From an uncultured Bacilli bacterium (GTDB lineage: Bacteria; Bacillota_I; Bacilli_A; RF39; UBA660): DNA of 47,466 bases. The notes under the pieces were generated by a model. The model had not been told where the DNA came from and searched no databases. It saw only the letters and a program-made list of their open reading frames with translations. Below, one piece after another: positions 8,343 to 17,128 of this stretch (the first letter of the stretch is position 1; each line of letters begins with the position of its first letter). The stretch lies in the NCBI GenBank assembly GCA_947631045.1, contig CANRJV010000006.1, forward strand, positions 1-47,466. The letters run 5' to 3'. The position numbers were made by a program, and so were the translations under genes.

Positions 8343-8373
8343 ATTATACCCCCCCCCGTATTCAATTTGTCAA
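8343..8373 (-). promoter_or_regulatory. G-tract promoter of surface gene B
   Basis: TTGACA - 19 bases - TATAAT on the minus strand, with nine consecutive G (8349-8357) next to the -10 box. A 7-G allele would give the optimal 17-base spacing. Confidence 0.85.
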
Positions 8374-8483
8374 TACTTATTTTTGCTAATTTTTGTCAAT
8401 CTTCGTTTTCATACAAAAAAGATATAATTCCTTCTATATTATATTTAATATTTTCTTTTTTGATTACATTTTATAAAACATTA

Positions 8484-8509
8484 AAAAAGAGACTAGTTTT
8501 AAACTAATC
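8484..8509 (-). terminator. Terminator of surface gene C
   Basis: GATTAGTTT/AAACTAGTC stem (one G.T pair) followed by TTTTTT on the minus strand. Confidence 0.75.
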
Positions 8510-8524
8510 CCACATTTTTTATAT

Positions 8525-10321
8525 TTAATTATGTTGTTTTTTCTTTTTTAGTAGAATTGTTATTCCACTTAATGACATTACTGCCATTACACTAGGAATT
8601 GCAATGTCCATTGATGAAGTTTTAGGAACATCTATTACTTCACTTGCTTTTAATGCAACAATGAATGGTGATAATTCATCTACTGTAATAGTTACTTTTC
8701 CATCTTCTACTTTTCTTTCCCATTTTTCATAAGTGTTATCATGTTTCTTATGTAAAACATAGGCTGTCTTACCATTATTAGCATTTCCTAGATCAAATGT
8801 AATTGTTAAGGCCCTTCCTAATTCTCCATTATCTCTAACGTGGAATTCATACATATCAAATAATTCAGTATAACCGCTATTAGTAGCCATCTTAATCATT
8901 TCTTCATAAGTACTATCTTTTTCCGAAACAATATTTCCTTCTACTACTAAGCCATCTCCCGTATCTTTAAATGTTACTCCTTCAACAATTGTTGTTTGTT
9001 TTTCTTCGGGTTCTTTTTCTACATTTTCTATAGAACTAGAGTAACTTGGAGTCGTTATAGTTCCATTAGTTGCAACATCTACTCCATTAACTTCGACTTT
9101 ACCTTCGCCATTATTTTTTACTGTTACGTTTCCATTGACTGGATTAACATTTAAATTTCCTTGCAAAACTTCTACTGTAGATCCACTTGGAGCATTCGTT
9201 GCAGCATTTTCAGCTTGTGTACCTACATAGTACGTTCCACCAATTTTAACTTCAGGTACATCACTCTCAGAAACATAAATTGATTCAACTTTTTTATCGA
9301 ATTTACCGCCAGATACTTCAATCTCTTTTTTTGCATTGTCTGCTGGTTTATCTTTACCATCATATGCTAAAAGAGCAGTGTCATTTTTAACATTAAAAGT
9401 ACCACCATCGATAGTAACTTTAGCTTCGCTTGGATATGATTCAGTATTGTCAACAACTACACCTATTCCACCTTTGAATTTAACCAATTCTCCATTTTCT
9501 TTAGCGTCGCCTACACTATATTCTTTATCAGACTCGCTAGTTGCATTTATGATTGCATCGCCACTAATTTTAACTTCACCAGCTCTAGCAACAACACCAA
9601 ATACACCTGTGATTGTTCCACCAGTAATATTTAATTTTCCATCTTGTGGATGATATATAGCGGCACTTTCAGTACTAGTAATTGTTCCACCTTTAATATT
9701 AATGGTAGAATTTTTTGTTAAATTGTCACCACTTTGAGCTCCATTACTAGATATAGCAAAACTCTTTGAAGTAATTGTCCCGCCTTCAACATTAACTATT
9801 GCATTTGTACCAAATACAGTTATTCCACCATCTCCCTTAATATTGGCAGTTCCTTTAACATTTAAAGTTCCGCCCTTAATTTGAATAGCAGTAAAACCTA
9901 CTCCTTTATCATTTTGGCCTACTCCTATGTAATTACCACTTTCTAAAGTAATTTCACCAGCATCAATCATAACGCTAGCACCATTTTCAGAATGTTCTAC
10001 TGTTCCTTTATGTTCTGTTGAACTATCTTTTATAATTACAGTACCACCATTTACGTAAATAACTACATTTCCACCCGTTCTATTAATATTGTAACCATTT
10101 AAATCTATTGTTAGAGTATGAGTGGTATTATTAATAGTTAATAGACTATCTAAAGTTATTGTACCGGTTAATTGAACTTCAACATCTTCACTAGATAATT
10201 TTTCTATAGCATTTTTAAAATTATCTTTATCTCCTACTTTTTGAACTTCAGCCTTAACCCCAATAGTAGCCATAAACATCGCAAACATAGCTACTACTAA
10301 AAATTTAATTTGTTTTTTCAT
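8525..10321 (-). CDS. Sortase-anchored beta-helix-like surface protein C
   Basis: A 598-residue secreted protein with N-terminal signal peptide (MKKQIKFLVVAM...). Long beta-helix region (about 30-380) with motifs such as TITGGTIT-like coils. Then a ~130-residue C-terminal domain shared with proteins E and F (EMIKMA...ITFDLG...VTITVDELSPFIVAL). It ends with VPKTSS, a membrane helix and KKKKQHN. The inner ATG fits the paralogue pattern; an in-frame GTG nine bases upstream is an alternative start. The sorting motif has S rather than N at position five. It is the gene nearest the sortase, which is read in the same direction just upstream. Confidence 0.9.
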   Translation of the reverse strand: MKKQIKFLVVAMFAMFMATIGVKAEVQKVGDKDNFKNAIEKLSSEDVEVQLTGTITLDSLLTINNTTHTLTIDLNGYNINRTGGNVVIYVNGGTVIIKDSSTEHKGTVEHSENGASVMIDAGEITLESGNYIGVGQNDKGVGFTAIQIKGGTLNVKGTANIKGDGGITVFGTNAIVNVEGGTITSKSFAISSNGAQSGDNLTKNSTINIKGGTITSTESAAIYHPQDGKLNITGGTITGVFGVVARAGEVKISGDAIINATSESDKEYSVGDAKENGELVKFKGGIGVVVDNTESYPSEAKVTIDGGTFNVKNDTALLAYDGKDKPADNAKKEIEVSGGKFDKKVESIYVSESDVPEVKIGGTYYVGTQAENAATNAPSGSTVEVLQGNLNVNPVNGNVTVKNNGEGKVEVNGVDVATNGTITTPSYSSSIENVEKEPEEKQTTIVEGVTFKDTGDGLVVEGNIVSEKDSTYEEMIKMATNSGYTELFDMYEFHVRDNGELGRALTITFDLGNANNGKTAYVLHKKHDNTYEKWERKVEDGKVTITVDELSPFIVALKASEVIDVPKTSSMDIAIPSVMAVMSLSGITILLKKKKQHN

Positions 10322-10353
10322 TCTCTTCACAAACCTTTCCTTCCTATGTTTGA

Positions 10354-10383
10354 ATTATACCCCCCTCGTACAGCCTATGTCAA
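10354..10383 (-). promoter_or_regulatory. G-tract promoter of surface gene C
   Basis: TTGACA - 18 - TATAAT on the minus strand, with a shorter tract of six G (10360-10365). Confidence 0.8.
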
Positions 10384-10433
10384 CATTCGCCAAGTAATTT
10401 GACAAAAAATTAAACTTTTGTGTACAGCAAAAA

Positions 10434-10461
10434 ATACATTTGAATCTAATCTCAAATGTAT
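10434..10461 (-). terminator. Terminator of the sortase gene
   Basis: ATACATTTGA/TTCAAATGTAT stem followed by TTTTTTG on the minus strand. Confidence 0.8.
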
Positions 10462-10467
10462 CCTTCA

Positions 10468-11232
10468 TTAAATATTTATATTTTCATCAAGATCAATTCT
10501 TTTAGCATGAACCACTTTTCTTCTTTTAGTATCTCCCGTACCAGAACAAGTTGATAAAGTTAAAATTTTATCATTAGAATTAACCTCCACATTAAAATTT
10601 CTTTCACTACGAGAAACAATAGTCTTAATAAATTCTTGAAAACTTGCTTCCGTAAAAGAAGTGGTTATATAATATTCTTCAACATCAGTTATATAATAAC
10701 TAAATATTTGATAAGTTAATTCTCCTTCATCCGGAGTATATATTTTAATATAATTATTTTCACTATTATTAAAGAAATCATCTTTAAAAACTTCTCTTAA
10801 AGAACCAAACATACTACCATCAAGCATTGAATGGCCAAATAAAACAACATTCCGATCATCAAAAGAAAAATTACGATAATCCATAAATATACTACCACTT
10901 TGATTCTTTTTACCATCAAAAGCTAGTTTTAAATAATAATCATTATCTTTAGCTTGCACAATGGGATAATTTATTTTATCATCATTATATTTAATCCACC
11001 CAACGGTATCTTTATTAATTTCGAAAAGTTTGGGAAAGTCAATAGTTATTTTTTCTTTTCCTTCTTCCTTATCTATACCAGGATCAACTAACATTACTTT
11101 TTGAATCAGATCACTTTTTAATCTATTACTAACAATTATATCTCCAAAATAGTTAAATACTTTATAAAAATCAAAAGTAAATAATAAAAACAAACTAATA
11201 CCAATGATCCAAAATAAAGTTTTATTTTTCAT
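10468..11232 (-). CDS. srtB: Class B sortase
   Basis: A 254-residue cysteine transpeptidase that cuts surface proteins at a sorting motif and joins them to peptidoglycan. An N-terminal membrane anchor (about residues 7-27) is followed by the class B core: VGWIKYNDDKINYPIVQ, the catalytic His in LFGH (H134), TLSTC (C229), and Arg in TKRRKVVHAKR (R237/R238). Length and motifs fit SrtB. SrtB enzymes classically recognise NPQTN or NPKTG; the surrounding proteins end in VPKTN/VPKTS/AQTSS, which keeps the PxT-N/S pattern. It is embedded among its probable substrates with its own terminator, so it is transcribed separately. Confidence 0.93.
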   Translation of the reverse strand: MKNKTLFWIIGISLFLLFTFDFYKVFNYFGDIIVSNRLKSDLIQKVMLVDPGIDKEEGKEKITIDFPKLFEINKDTVGWIKYNDDKINYPIVQAKDNDYYLKLAFDGKKNQSGSIFMDYRNFSFDDRNVVLFGHSMLDGSMFGSLREVFKDDFFNNSENNYIKIYTPDEGELTYQIFSYYITDVEEYYITTSFTEASFQEFIKTIVSRSERNFNVEVNSNDKILTLSTCSGTGDTKRRKVVHAKRIDLDENINI

Positions 11233-11344
11233 CTTATTTTCTTCTTTCTTTATGATTTAATAATATCATTATTTATTTATAAACTCAAATTATTAAATTT
11301 TTACATTTTTATAATTGTCGATTTTTGACATATATTTTAAACCA

Positions 11345-11380
11345 AGAAAAAACTATTAGAAATAAATACTCCTAATAGTT
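11345..11380 (-). terminator. Terminator of surface gene E
   Basis: AACTATTAG/CTAATAGTT stem followed by TTTTTTC on the minus strand. Confidence 0.8.
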
Positions 11381-11391
11381 AAGAAATCTTC

Positions 11392-13260
11392 TTAATTATT
11401 TTCTTTTCTTTTTTTAGCAAGAATTACTAAACCGCCTAGAGAAGCAACTCCTACTACACCATATCCTAAAATGTTAATTGATGATGTTTGAGCATTGTTT
11501 GGTGTCGGATTTGGATTAACTTCTTCAGCTTTTTCTTCTTTTAAAGCAATGATGAATGGTGATAATTCTTTAACTGTTATAGAAACTTTACCATCTTTAA
11601 CTGTTTCCTCAGCTTTTTGATATGATTCATCATGTAATCTATGAATAATATATACAGTTTTACCATTATATTCACTACCTAAATTAAAAGTAATAGTTAG
11701 AGGATTAGTAAATGTTTTATTATCCTTTACACTAATATCAAGCATTTTTAAAATTTTAGTATAGCCTTTAGATTCAGCTTCTTTTACCATGGCTGCAAAG
11801 ATATCATCAGTTTCTGTAACTAATGTACCTTCTAAAACAACATCTTCTTCGGTTTCATAAGTTATACCTTCAAGAATAGTTTTATCACCAGTAGCACCTG
11901 TATTAACAATTGGTGTAGTATATGATTTATCTTTTTCAATAGTGGTTTCATTTACAATTACTTCACCAGTACTACTATTTTTTACCGTAACATTTTCTTC
12001 TAAAGATTCAGTAGGTTTAAAGTCACCTTGTAATACATCAATAACATCACCACTTTGAGCTAAAGCAACAACTTTATTAGTATCTTCACCAATATAATAA
12101 TTAGTATCATTATTATGGTTTAAACTAACCATTTTATCTTCTTCACTTACATAATTTTTAGAAGCGATATTAGAAGAATATATGCCACCTTTAACAAAAT
12201 TAGTTTTATCTTTTACATCTAAAGCCCCAACTTCGTCATTACCCGTAAATGTACCACCAGTAATACTAATAGTTAACTTATTATTATCCTTAACTGCGGA
12301 AATAGCGGCATTTCCAGTTGATGTTAAAATACCACCAGTAACATCAATACCAACATTTTTAGCATGGTCTGGTGCTACAAAGACTGCGGCCCCATTATCT
12401 TCAACTTTACCATCAGCACTTGAATCACTTTCGCCAACAGTTCCAGTAGCAGTAATTTCGGCTCCATCTTTAACTTCTAAAGAACCATTAATTATTGTTA
12501 CTCCACTAGAATACCCTTTAATTATTCCTTCTATTGTAACTTTACCTTCACCCATATGTAATATTCCACCACTTTTGGTTGATTCAATATAAGCACCATC
12601 ATGAATATTTATATTTGCTTTACCATCACTAGCATTATTAATAGCAGAATAAGTTCTCGAATGTTTTACAGTACCATAAACATCAATTTGAGCATTTTGA
12701 CAATAGTTAGTAATAGTGGCTTTTGATTGGTCACCAGTACCACTAACAGTTGAATCTTTGTCAATATCTAAAGTAGTTACTTTGGAAGCATCTTTATCAA
12801 AAGTATATAAAGTAATTGCGGTTCCATTTCCAGACATTGTTAAATCAACATCTTCTAATTTGATATTGGCTCCATTAGAAGCAAATATTATTGCTGGAAC
12901 CAAAGCATCATCAGAAGTTGCACTTGATTTTATTGTCCCGTTTTTAACAGTTAGATTATGACCTCTAATAACTAAACCAGAGTAAGAATTAGAAGTTTTT
13001 CCAGTAAATTCCATTGTCTTACTATTTAAATCTAGTATAATGTTTTTTTCGATTTTAAAATTAGTAGTATCAAAAGTTACATCTTTTAATAACTTTATAG
13101 TTCCTCCTTCTTCTCCTACAGCCTCTAAAGCATTAGAAAATTGTGTTTTATCATATTTTTGCTCTTTACCAACAACTTCGAAATAGTCTTCGGCGAATGC
13201 TGTTCCGACCATCATAAACATTGCTATGAAAGCCAACAAAAATGTTTTAAGTTTTTTCAT
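11392..13260 (-). CDS. Sortase-anchored surface protein E
   Basis: A 622-residue secreted protein. Signal peptide MKKLKTFLLAFIAMFMM... ends near AFA-EDY. Beta-helix coils fill about 40-380, then comes the ~130-residue C-terminal domain shared with C and F (AMVKEAESKGY...ITFNLGSEYNGKT...ELSPFIIAL). It ends NNAQTSS, a membrane helix and KKRKENN: the sorting motif has Ala where Pro is expected. Its signal peptide and upstream region differ from the MKNLKMF group and its promoter has no G tract; it forms a separate subfamily with F. Confidence 0.9.
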   Translation of the reverse strand: MKKLKTFLLAFIAMFMMVGTAFAEDYFEVVGKEQKYDKTQFSNALEAVGEEGGTIKLLKDVTFDTTNFKIEKNIILDLNSKTMEFTGKTSNSYSGLVIRGHNLTVKNGTIKSSATSDDALVPAIIFASNGANIKLEDVDLTMSGNGTAITLYTFDKDASKVTTLDIDKDSTVSGTGDQSKATITNYCQNAQIDVYGTVKHSRTYSAINNASDGKANINIHDGAYIESTKSGGILHMGEGKVTIEGIIKGYSSGVTIINGSLEVKDGAEITATGTVGESDSSADGKVEDNGAAVFVAPDHAKNVGIDVTGGILTSTGNAAISAVKDNNKLTISITGGTFTGNDEVGALDVKDKTNFVKGGIYSSNIASKNYVSEEDKMVSLNHNNDTNYYIGEDTNKVVALAQSGDVIDVLQGDFKPTESLEENVTVKNSSTGEVIVNETTIEKDKSYTTPIVNTGATGDKTILEGITYETEEDVVLEGTLVTETDDIFAAMVKEAESKGYTKILKMLDISVKDNKTFTNPLTITFNLGSEYNGKTVYIIHRLHDESYQKAEETVKDGKVSITVKELSPFIIALKEEKAEEVNPNPTPNNAQTSSINILGYGVVGVASLGGLVILAKKRKENN

Positions 13261-13374
13261 ATCTTTTCCCTCTTTCTATTATGTTTCAATAATATCATTA
13301 TTTACATCTGATTACAATCAATTGTCACATTTTACAATCGAGTTGCCGAAAATTTTACAGTAGTATATTATTCT

Positions 13375-13409
13375 ATAAAAAAACTACTAGTTCTTTCAAA
13401 CTAATAGTT
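13375..13409 (-). terminator. Terminator of surface gene F
   Basis: AACTATTAGTT/AACTAGTAGTT stem followed by TTTTTTT on the minus strand. Confidence 0.78.
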
Positions 13410-13419
13410 TAATAATTTC

Positions 13420-15006
13420 TTAATTATTTTCTTTTCTTTTTTTAGCAAGAATTACTAGACCACCTAGAGAAGCAACTCCTACTAATCCATATCCTAAAAC
13501 ATTCATTGAAGATGTTTGAGCATTATTCGGAGTTGGGTTTGGTTTTACTTCTTCATCAGTTTTTTCTTCTTTTAAAGCAATTATAAATGGTGATAATTCA
13601 GTAACTGTTATAGAAACTTTACCATCTTTAACTACTTCTTCAGCTTTTTGATATGATCCATCATGTAATCTATGAATAATATAGACAACTTTATCATTAT
13701 ATTCACTACCTACCTCAAAAGTAATTGTAATTGGTTTTGCAAATGTTTTTCCTTCTTCTTCTTTAAATTCAAACATTTTTAAAATTTGTGTATAGCCTTT
13801 AGCTTCAGCTTCTTTAATCATTTCCGCAAAAACATCATTAGTTTCCGTTATAACTGTTCCTTCTAAAACAACATCTTCTTCGGTTTCATAAGTTACACCT
13901 TCAACAATGGTATTAATTTTTTCTTCTTCAACTTTCTCTTTTGTAATTATTGAAGAACCTGCCTCTACCGTTTCACCATTTATAGTTACTGTTCCTTCAC
14001 CACTATTTTTAACAGTGATGCCAGCAGGCATTTCAGTTTCAGTGTAATCTCCTTGTAATACTTCAATTGTATCATTTGCTTTAGCATCTTCGGCTACTTT
14101 TGTAGTACTAGTACCAACATACATTGTATCATTTAACTTAACAATATTTTCATTGCCCATATAATTTTTAACAGCAACTGTTGCATCTACATTGGTTTCA
14201 GTAAATAAACCACCAGTAATTGTCGCAGTTCCTTTTTTACCTTCATCTGATCCAACACTAATTATTTTAGCTCCAGAAGCGGCTTTGAAAGTACCATCTG
14301 TAATTGTTAATGTCGCAGCGTCAACTTCTGCGCCTTTAACATTAGTAATTAATGAATTACGAATGCCTGTTCCTTCAGGACTAAATACGCCGCCAGAAAT
14401 AGTCATTGTTTTATTATTAGATAATACGGAAAAAGCATTTCCTTGAATAAAGGTTCCACCTGTAATAGTAGCAGTTCCAACATTAGTTAAACCCCAAGCA
14501 CCTTTATTACCATCATTTCCATCAGCAGCAACACTTTTTATTGTTCCATCATTAATTGTTAATTTACCAGCATTGTATAAAGCCGCACTATTTTCATATT
14601 TAATTCCTTCAATAGTGCCACCATTCATAACTAGTTCAGCGCCAGATTTAACATTAACAGTTGGAACATTTGCAGTTTTATCACCGTCTTTTACTTTTAT
14701 TGTTCCATTACCTTCTATAGTTAACTTACCACCTTGTATATCAATTGCTGAATACTTCACATCGGTACTAGTTAAACTATAACTTTCTAAGTTTAAAGTA
14801 ACTTCTTCACCCTCTTTAATTACTAAATCTTGATTAGCATTATCTGTTAATGTAAAAGTACATTTTTTATCGCCTTCTTCACATTCAACTTTAATATGTG
14901 TAGAATTTTCTTGGTTTTTTAAATCGCTAATAGTAGCGGCTTTAACATTACCCACACATAATGTTAATAACATCACTCCGAATATTAATTTTCTTTTCAC
15001 GTTCAT
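13420..15006 (-). CDS. Sortase-anchored surface protein F
   Basis: A 528-residue secreted protein, signal peptide MNVKRKLIFGVMLLT... ending near VKA-ATI. Beta-helix coils (MNGGTIEG, TITGGTF, TITDGTF) occupy about 30-300. The C-terminal ~200 residues, including the domain with ITFEVGSEYNDKV and ELSPFIIAL and the NNAQTSS anchor, are very close to protein E, while the N-terminal halves differ. This suggests mosaic exchange between E and F. Promoter TTGACT-18-TATGAT lies upstream without a G tract. Confidence 0.9.
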   Translation of the reverse strand: MNVKRKLIFGVMLLTLCVGNVKAATISDLKNQENSTHIKVECEEGDKKCTFTLTDNANQDLVIKEGEEVTLNLESYSLTSTDVKYSAIDIQGGKLTIEGNGTIKVKDGDKTANVPTVNVKSGAELVMNGGTIEGIKYENSAALYNAGKLTINDGTIKSVAADGNDGNKGAWGLTNVGTATITGGTFIQGNAFSVLSNNKTMTISGGVFSPEGTGIRNSLITNVKGAEVDAATLTITDGTFKAASGAKIISVGSDEGKKGTATITGGLFTETNVDATVAVKNYMGNENIVKLNDTMYVGTSTTKVAEDAKANDTIEVLQGDYTETEMPAGITVKNSGEGTVTINGETVEAGSSIITKEKVEEEKINTIVEGVTYETEEDVVLEGTVITETNDVFAEMIKEAEAKGYTQILKMFEFKEEEGKTFAKPITITFEVGSEYNDKVVYIIHRLHDGSYQKAEEVVKDGKVSITVTELSPFIIALKEEKTDEEVKPNPTPNNAQTSSMNVLGYGLVGVASLGGLVILAKKRKENN

Positions 15007-15027
15007 TCCACTCCTTCTTTACAATAC

Positions 15028-15058
15028 AATCATATCGTGTATGTAATTAAAAAGTCAA
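15028..15058 (-). promoter_or_regulatory. Promoter of surface gene F
   Basis: TTGACT, 18 bases, TATGAT on the minus strand, about 25 bases before the ribosome site. Confidence 0.6.
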
Positions 15059-15112
15059 TTAAAACGTAAAGAAAAAAATGTACTATGTAAATATGTGTAA
15101 AAATAATAAAAA

Positions 15113-15132
15113 GATATACCTTTCGATATATC
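15113..15132 (-). terminator. Terminator of surface gene G
   Basis: Minus-strand GATATA / TATATC stem with loop TCGAAAGG, followed by a T-rich run. Confidence 0.65.
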
Positions 15133-15142
15133 CTTTCTTTAT

Positions 15143-15248
15143 ATCAAATTGCTTTAAGTTAGGAAGTATAGATTGAGAATGTTTTGAAGTGTTTGCGATT
15201 TCTTCAAAATTTATTTTTATATAATTCCATTATCTTCGCAATTTTGAT
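15143..15248 (-). promoter_or_regulatory. Structured 3' UTR element, copy 2 (after surface gene G)
   Basis: Closing helix ATCAAAATTGC with GCAATTTGAT; inner stem TTTTGAAG/CTTCAAAA with the TCGCAAAC loop motif, then CATTCTCA. Placed immediately after the stop codon and before the terminator. Confidence 0.7.
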
Positions 15249-15254
15249 AACTAA

Positions 15255-16808
15255 TTAATTGTTTTCTTTTCTTTTTGTTGTGAATCCAACTGTTAATGCA
15301 CTAACTAGTCCTAAACCAGCGTATACAAGAATGTTATCGTTAGTTTTTGGTACGTCAGGTACATTTGTATCACTTGGATTTGTTGTTCCTGGAGTGTTTG
15401 CATCGTCTCCAGTATTTCCTTGATCATCAGGTGTATTATCGTTAATATTGACATTTCCATTTCCAACTACAACTTTTCCGTTTTCAGTTTTTAATTCAAT
15501 GCCTTTTGTTAATTTTTCAGCTATAGCATTTGCTGGATAAGAATTTAAAGATCCAGCTACTTCGTTAGCGAATTCTCCACCTTTAATCATACTTTCATGA
15601 TTCTTTAAAAAATCTTCTGCATTATCAGTAACTTCAGTACCAGTTCCAAAACCAATGGCAGCTTTTTTACCTTTACTTGTATAAGAACCACTATTGATTT
15701 CAATTACAGCTTCTTCAGACTTAGCACGTTGAAGTCCTTCAAAATAAATTGCATAACCATCAGTGCTTTCGCTTTTGAAAGTACCACCATTAAATTTAAC
15801 GTTAGTAGTTGCATTCGCATCAATCGGAGTTCTGACATCTTTACTAAATACAAATGCAGATCCAGTAGCAGTTCCTCCTGAAGTTCCAGTTGGAGCACTA
15901 TCTACCTTCTTTTTACCAGTTAATTTTGCTTCTCCTTCGATAACAACTTTACCAGTTCTGTATTTAAAAGCATCAGCACCTGTGATTTCTCCACCTTTAA
16001 TATTCCATTCACCATAACCTGATGCATAGAATGCTATTGTGTTATTTGAAGTAAATTTACCTTCTGAAACGTTAATTACAGGATTACTATCTTCAGCTTC
16101 TTTTACTTGACCATGAACTGATACTGTGTAAAGATCAGTTGTCCAAGTACCGGCAACATTGACTACTACACCAGTAGATTCACCAGTTTTATAACCATTA
16201 TCATCACTGGCATCTGAATAAATAATTAAGCCAGCTCCTTTAGTACTAGTAACTGTTACGTCTTTGCCAACATTAACTTCTGTCTTATCAGCATCATCAT
16301 TACCTTTAACAGCAATCATCGCTTTCTTATTAGCAGTAACACTACTCGCAGTACTTTCTAAAGTAACTTTTCCATCAATAGTCAATTTACCACCATCAAC
16401 TCTAAATAAATTAGTTACATTTGCTGATGATATTTTTGCATCACTACTACTTTTGACAGTTAAGCTACCATTAGCATTTACTTTAAATAAAGTTGTTGTA
16501 GTAGTAACATTTTTTCCATTTAAGTCTAAAGTAACACTTTTATCTGCTGGAACAGTAACTTCTTCTCCAACACTATCTAAAGCACCATATAAAGTAATTG
16601 TAGCACTTTTATAGTCTTTATCCTCTGTGTTTAATTCGGTTATAACTTCAGCTAAAGTCGCATAACATTTACCTGTGTTATTATCTATTGTTGCATAAAT
16701 ATTAGTTTTACCAGTAACTTCATCACAAGGATTTTTAGCAGCATGAACGCCACTAACCATTACTAGGAATGCTAGTAATGTAATTGCAAACATTTTTAAA
16801 TTTTTCAT
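15255..16808 (-). CDS. Sortase-anchored beta-helix-like surface protein G
   Basis: A 517-residue member of the MKNLKMF group with signal peptide ending near VHA-AKN. The body has beta-helix-like repeats (LTVKSSSDA, LTIDGKVTL, WNIKGGEIT, VKFNGGTF). A Thr/Pro/Asp-rich stalk leads to VPKTNDN, a membrane helix and KRKENN. Two Cys pairs near the N-terminus (NPCDEV and GKCYAT) could form a disulfide. Closest to protein H in the middle section. The promoter has a 9-bp G tract and the 3' UTR element follows. Confidence 0.92.
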   Translation of the reverse strand: MKNLKMFAITLLAFLVMVSGVHAAKNPCDEVTGKTNIYATIDNNTGKCYATLAEVITELNTEDKDYKSATITLYGALDSVGEEVTVPADKSVTLDLNGKNVTTTTTLFKVNANGSLTVKSSSDAKISSANVTNLFRVDGGKLTIDGKVTLESTASSVTANKKAMIAVKGNDDADKTEVNVGKDVTVTSTKGAGLIIYSDASDDNGYKTGESTGVVVNVAGTWTTDLYTVSVHGQVKEAEDSNPVINVSEGKFTSNNTIAFYASGYGEWNIKGGEITGADAFKYRTGKVVIEGEAKLTGKKKVDSAPTGTSGGTATGSAFVFSKDVRTPIDANATTNVKFNGGTFKSESTDGYAIYFEGLQRAKSEEAVIEINSGSYTSKGKKAAIGFGTGTEVTDNAEDFLKNHESMIKGGEFANEVAGSLNSYPANAIAEKLTKGIELKTENGKVVVGNGNVNINDNTPDDQGNTGDDANTPGTTNPSDTNVPDVPKTNDNILVYAGLGLVSALTVGFTTKRKENN

Positions 16809-16839
16809 TCTTTCACAAACCTTTCCTTTCTATGCGTTA

Positions 16840-16870
16840 ATTATACCCCCCCCCGTATTCGATTTGTCAA
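16840..16870 (-). promoter_or_regulatory. G-tract promoter of surface gene G
   Basis: TTGACA - 19 - TATAAT on the minus strand with nine G at 16846-16854. The rest of the 320-bp gap 16809-17128 holds a repeated A/T-rich upstream block, the terminator and the UTR element of gene H. Confidence 0.85.
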
Positions 16871-16984
16871 TACTTATTTTTGCTAATTTTTGACAAACTC
16901 ATTTATTTTACAAAAAAGATATAATTTCTTTTATATTATATTTCTTATTTTATATTTTGATTACAATTTATAAAACATTAAAAA

Positions 16985-17005
16985 AGATATACCTTTCGAT
17001 ATACC
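16985..17005 (-). terminator. Terminator of surface gene H
   Basis: GGTATA / TATATC stem with one G.T pair and loop TCGAAAGG, then TTTTT on the minus strand. Confidence 0.6.
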
Positions 17006-17015
17006 CTTTCTTTAT

Positions 17016-17122
17016 ATCAAATTGCTACAAGTTAGGAAGTATAGATTGAGAATGTTTTGAAGATGTTTGCGATTTCTTCAAAATTTATTTTTATATAATT
17101 CCATTATCTTCGCAATTTTGAT
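17016..17122 (-). promoter_or_regulatory. Structured 3' UTR element, copy 3 (after surface gene H)
   Basis: Same closing helix and TCGCAAAC stem-loop as copy 2, with one base inserted in the loop. Confidence 0.7.
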
Positions 17123-17128
17123 AACTAA

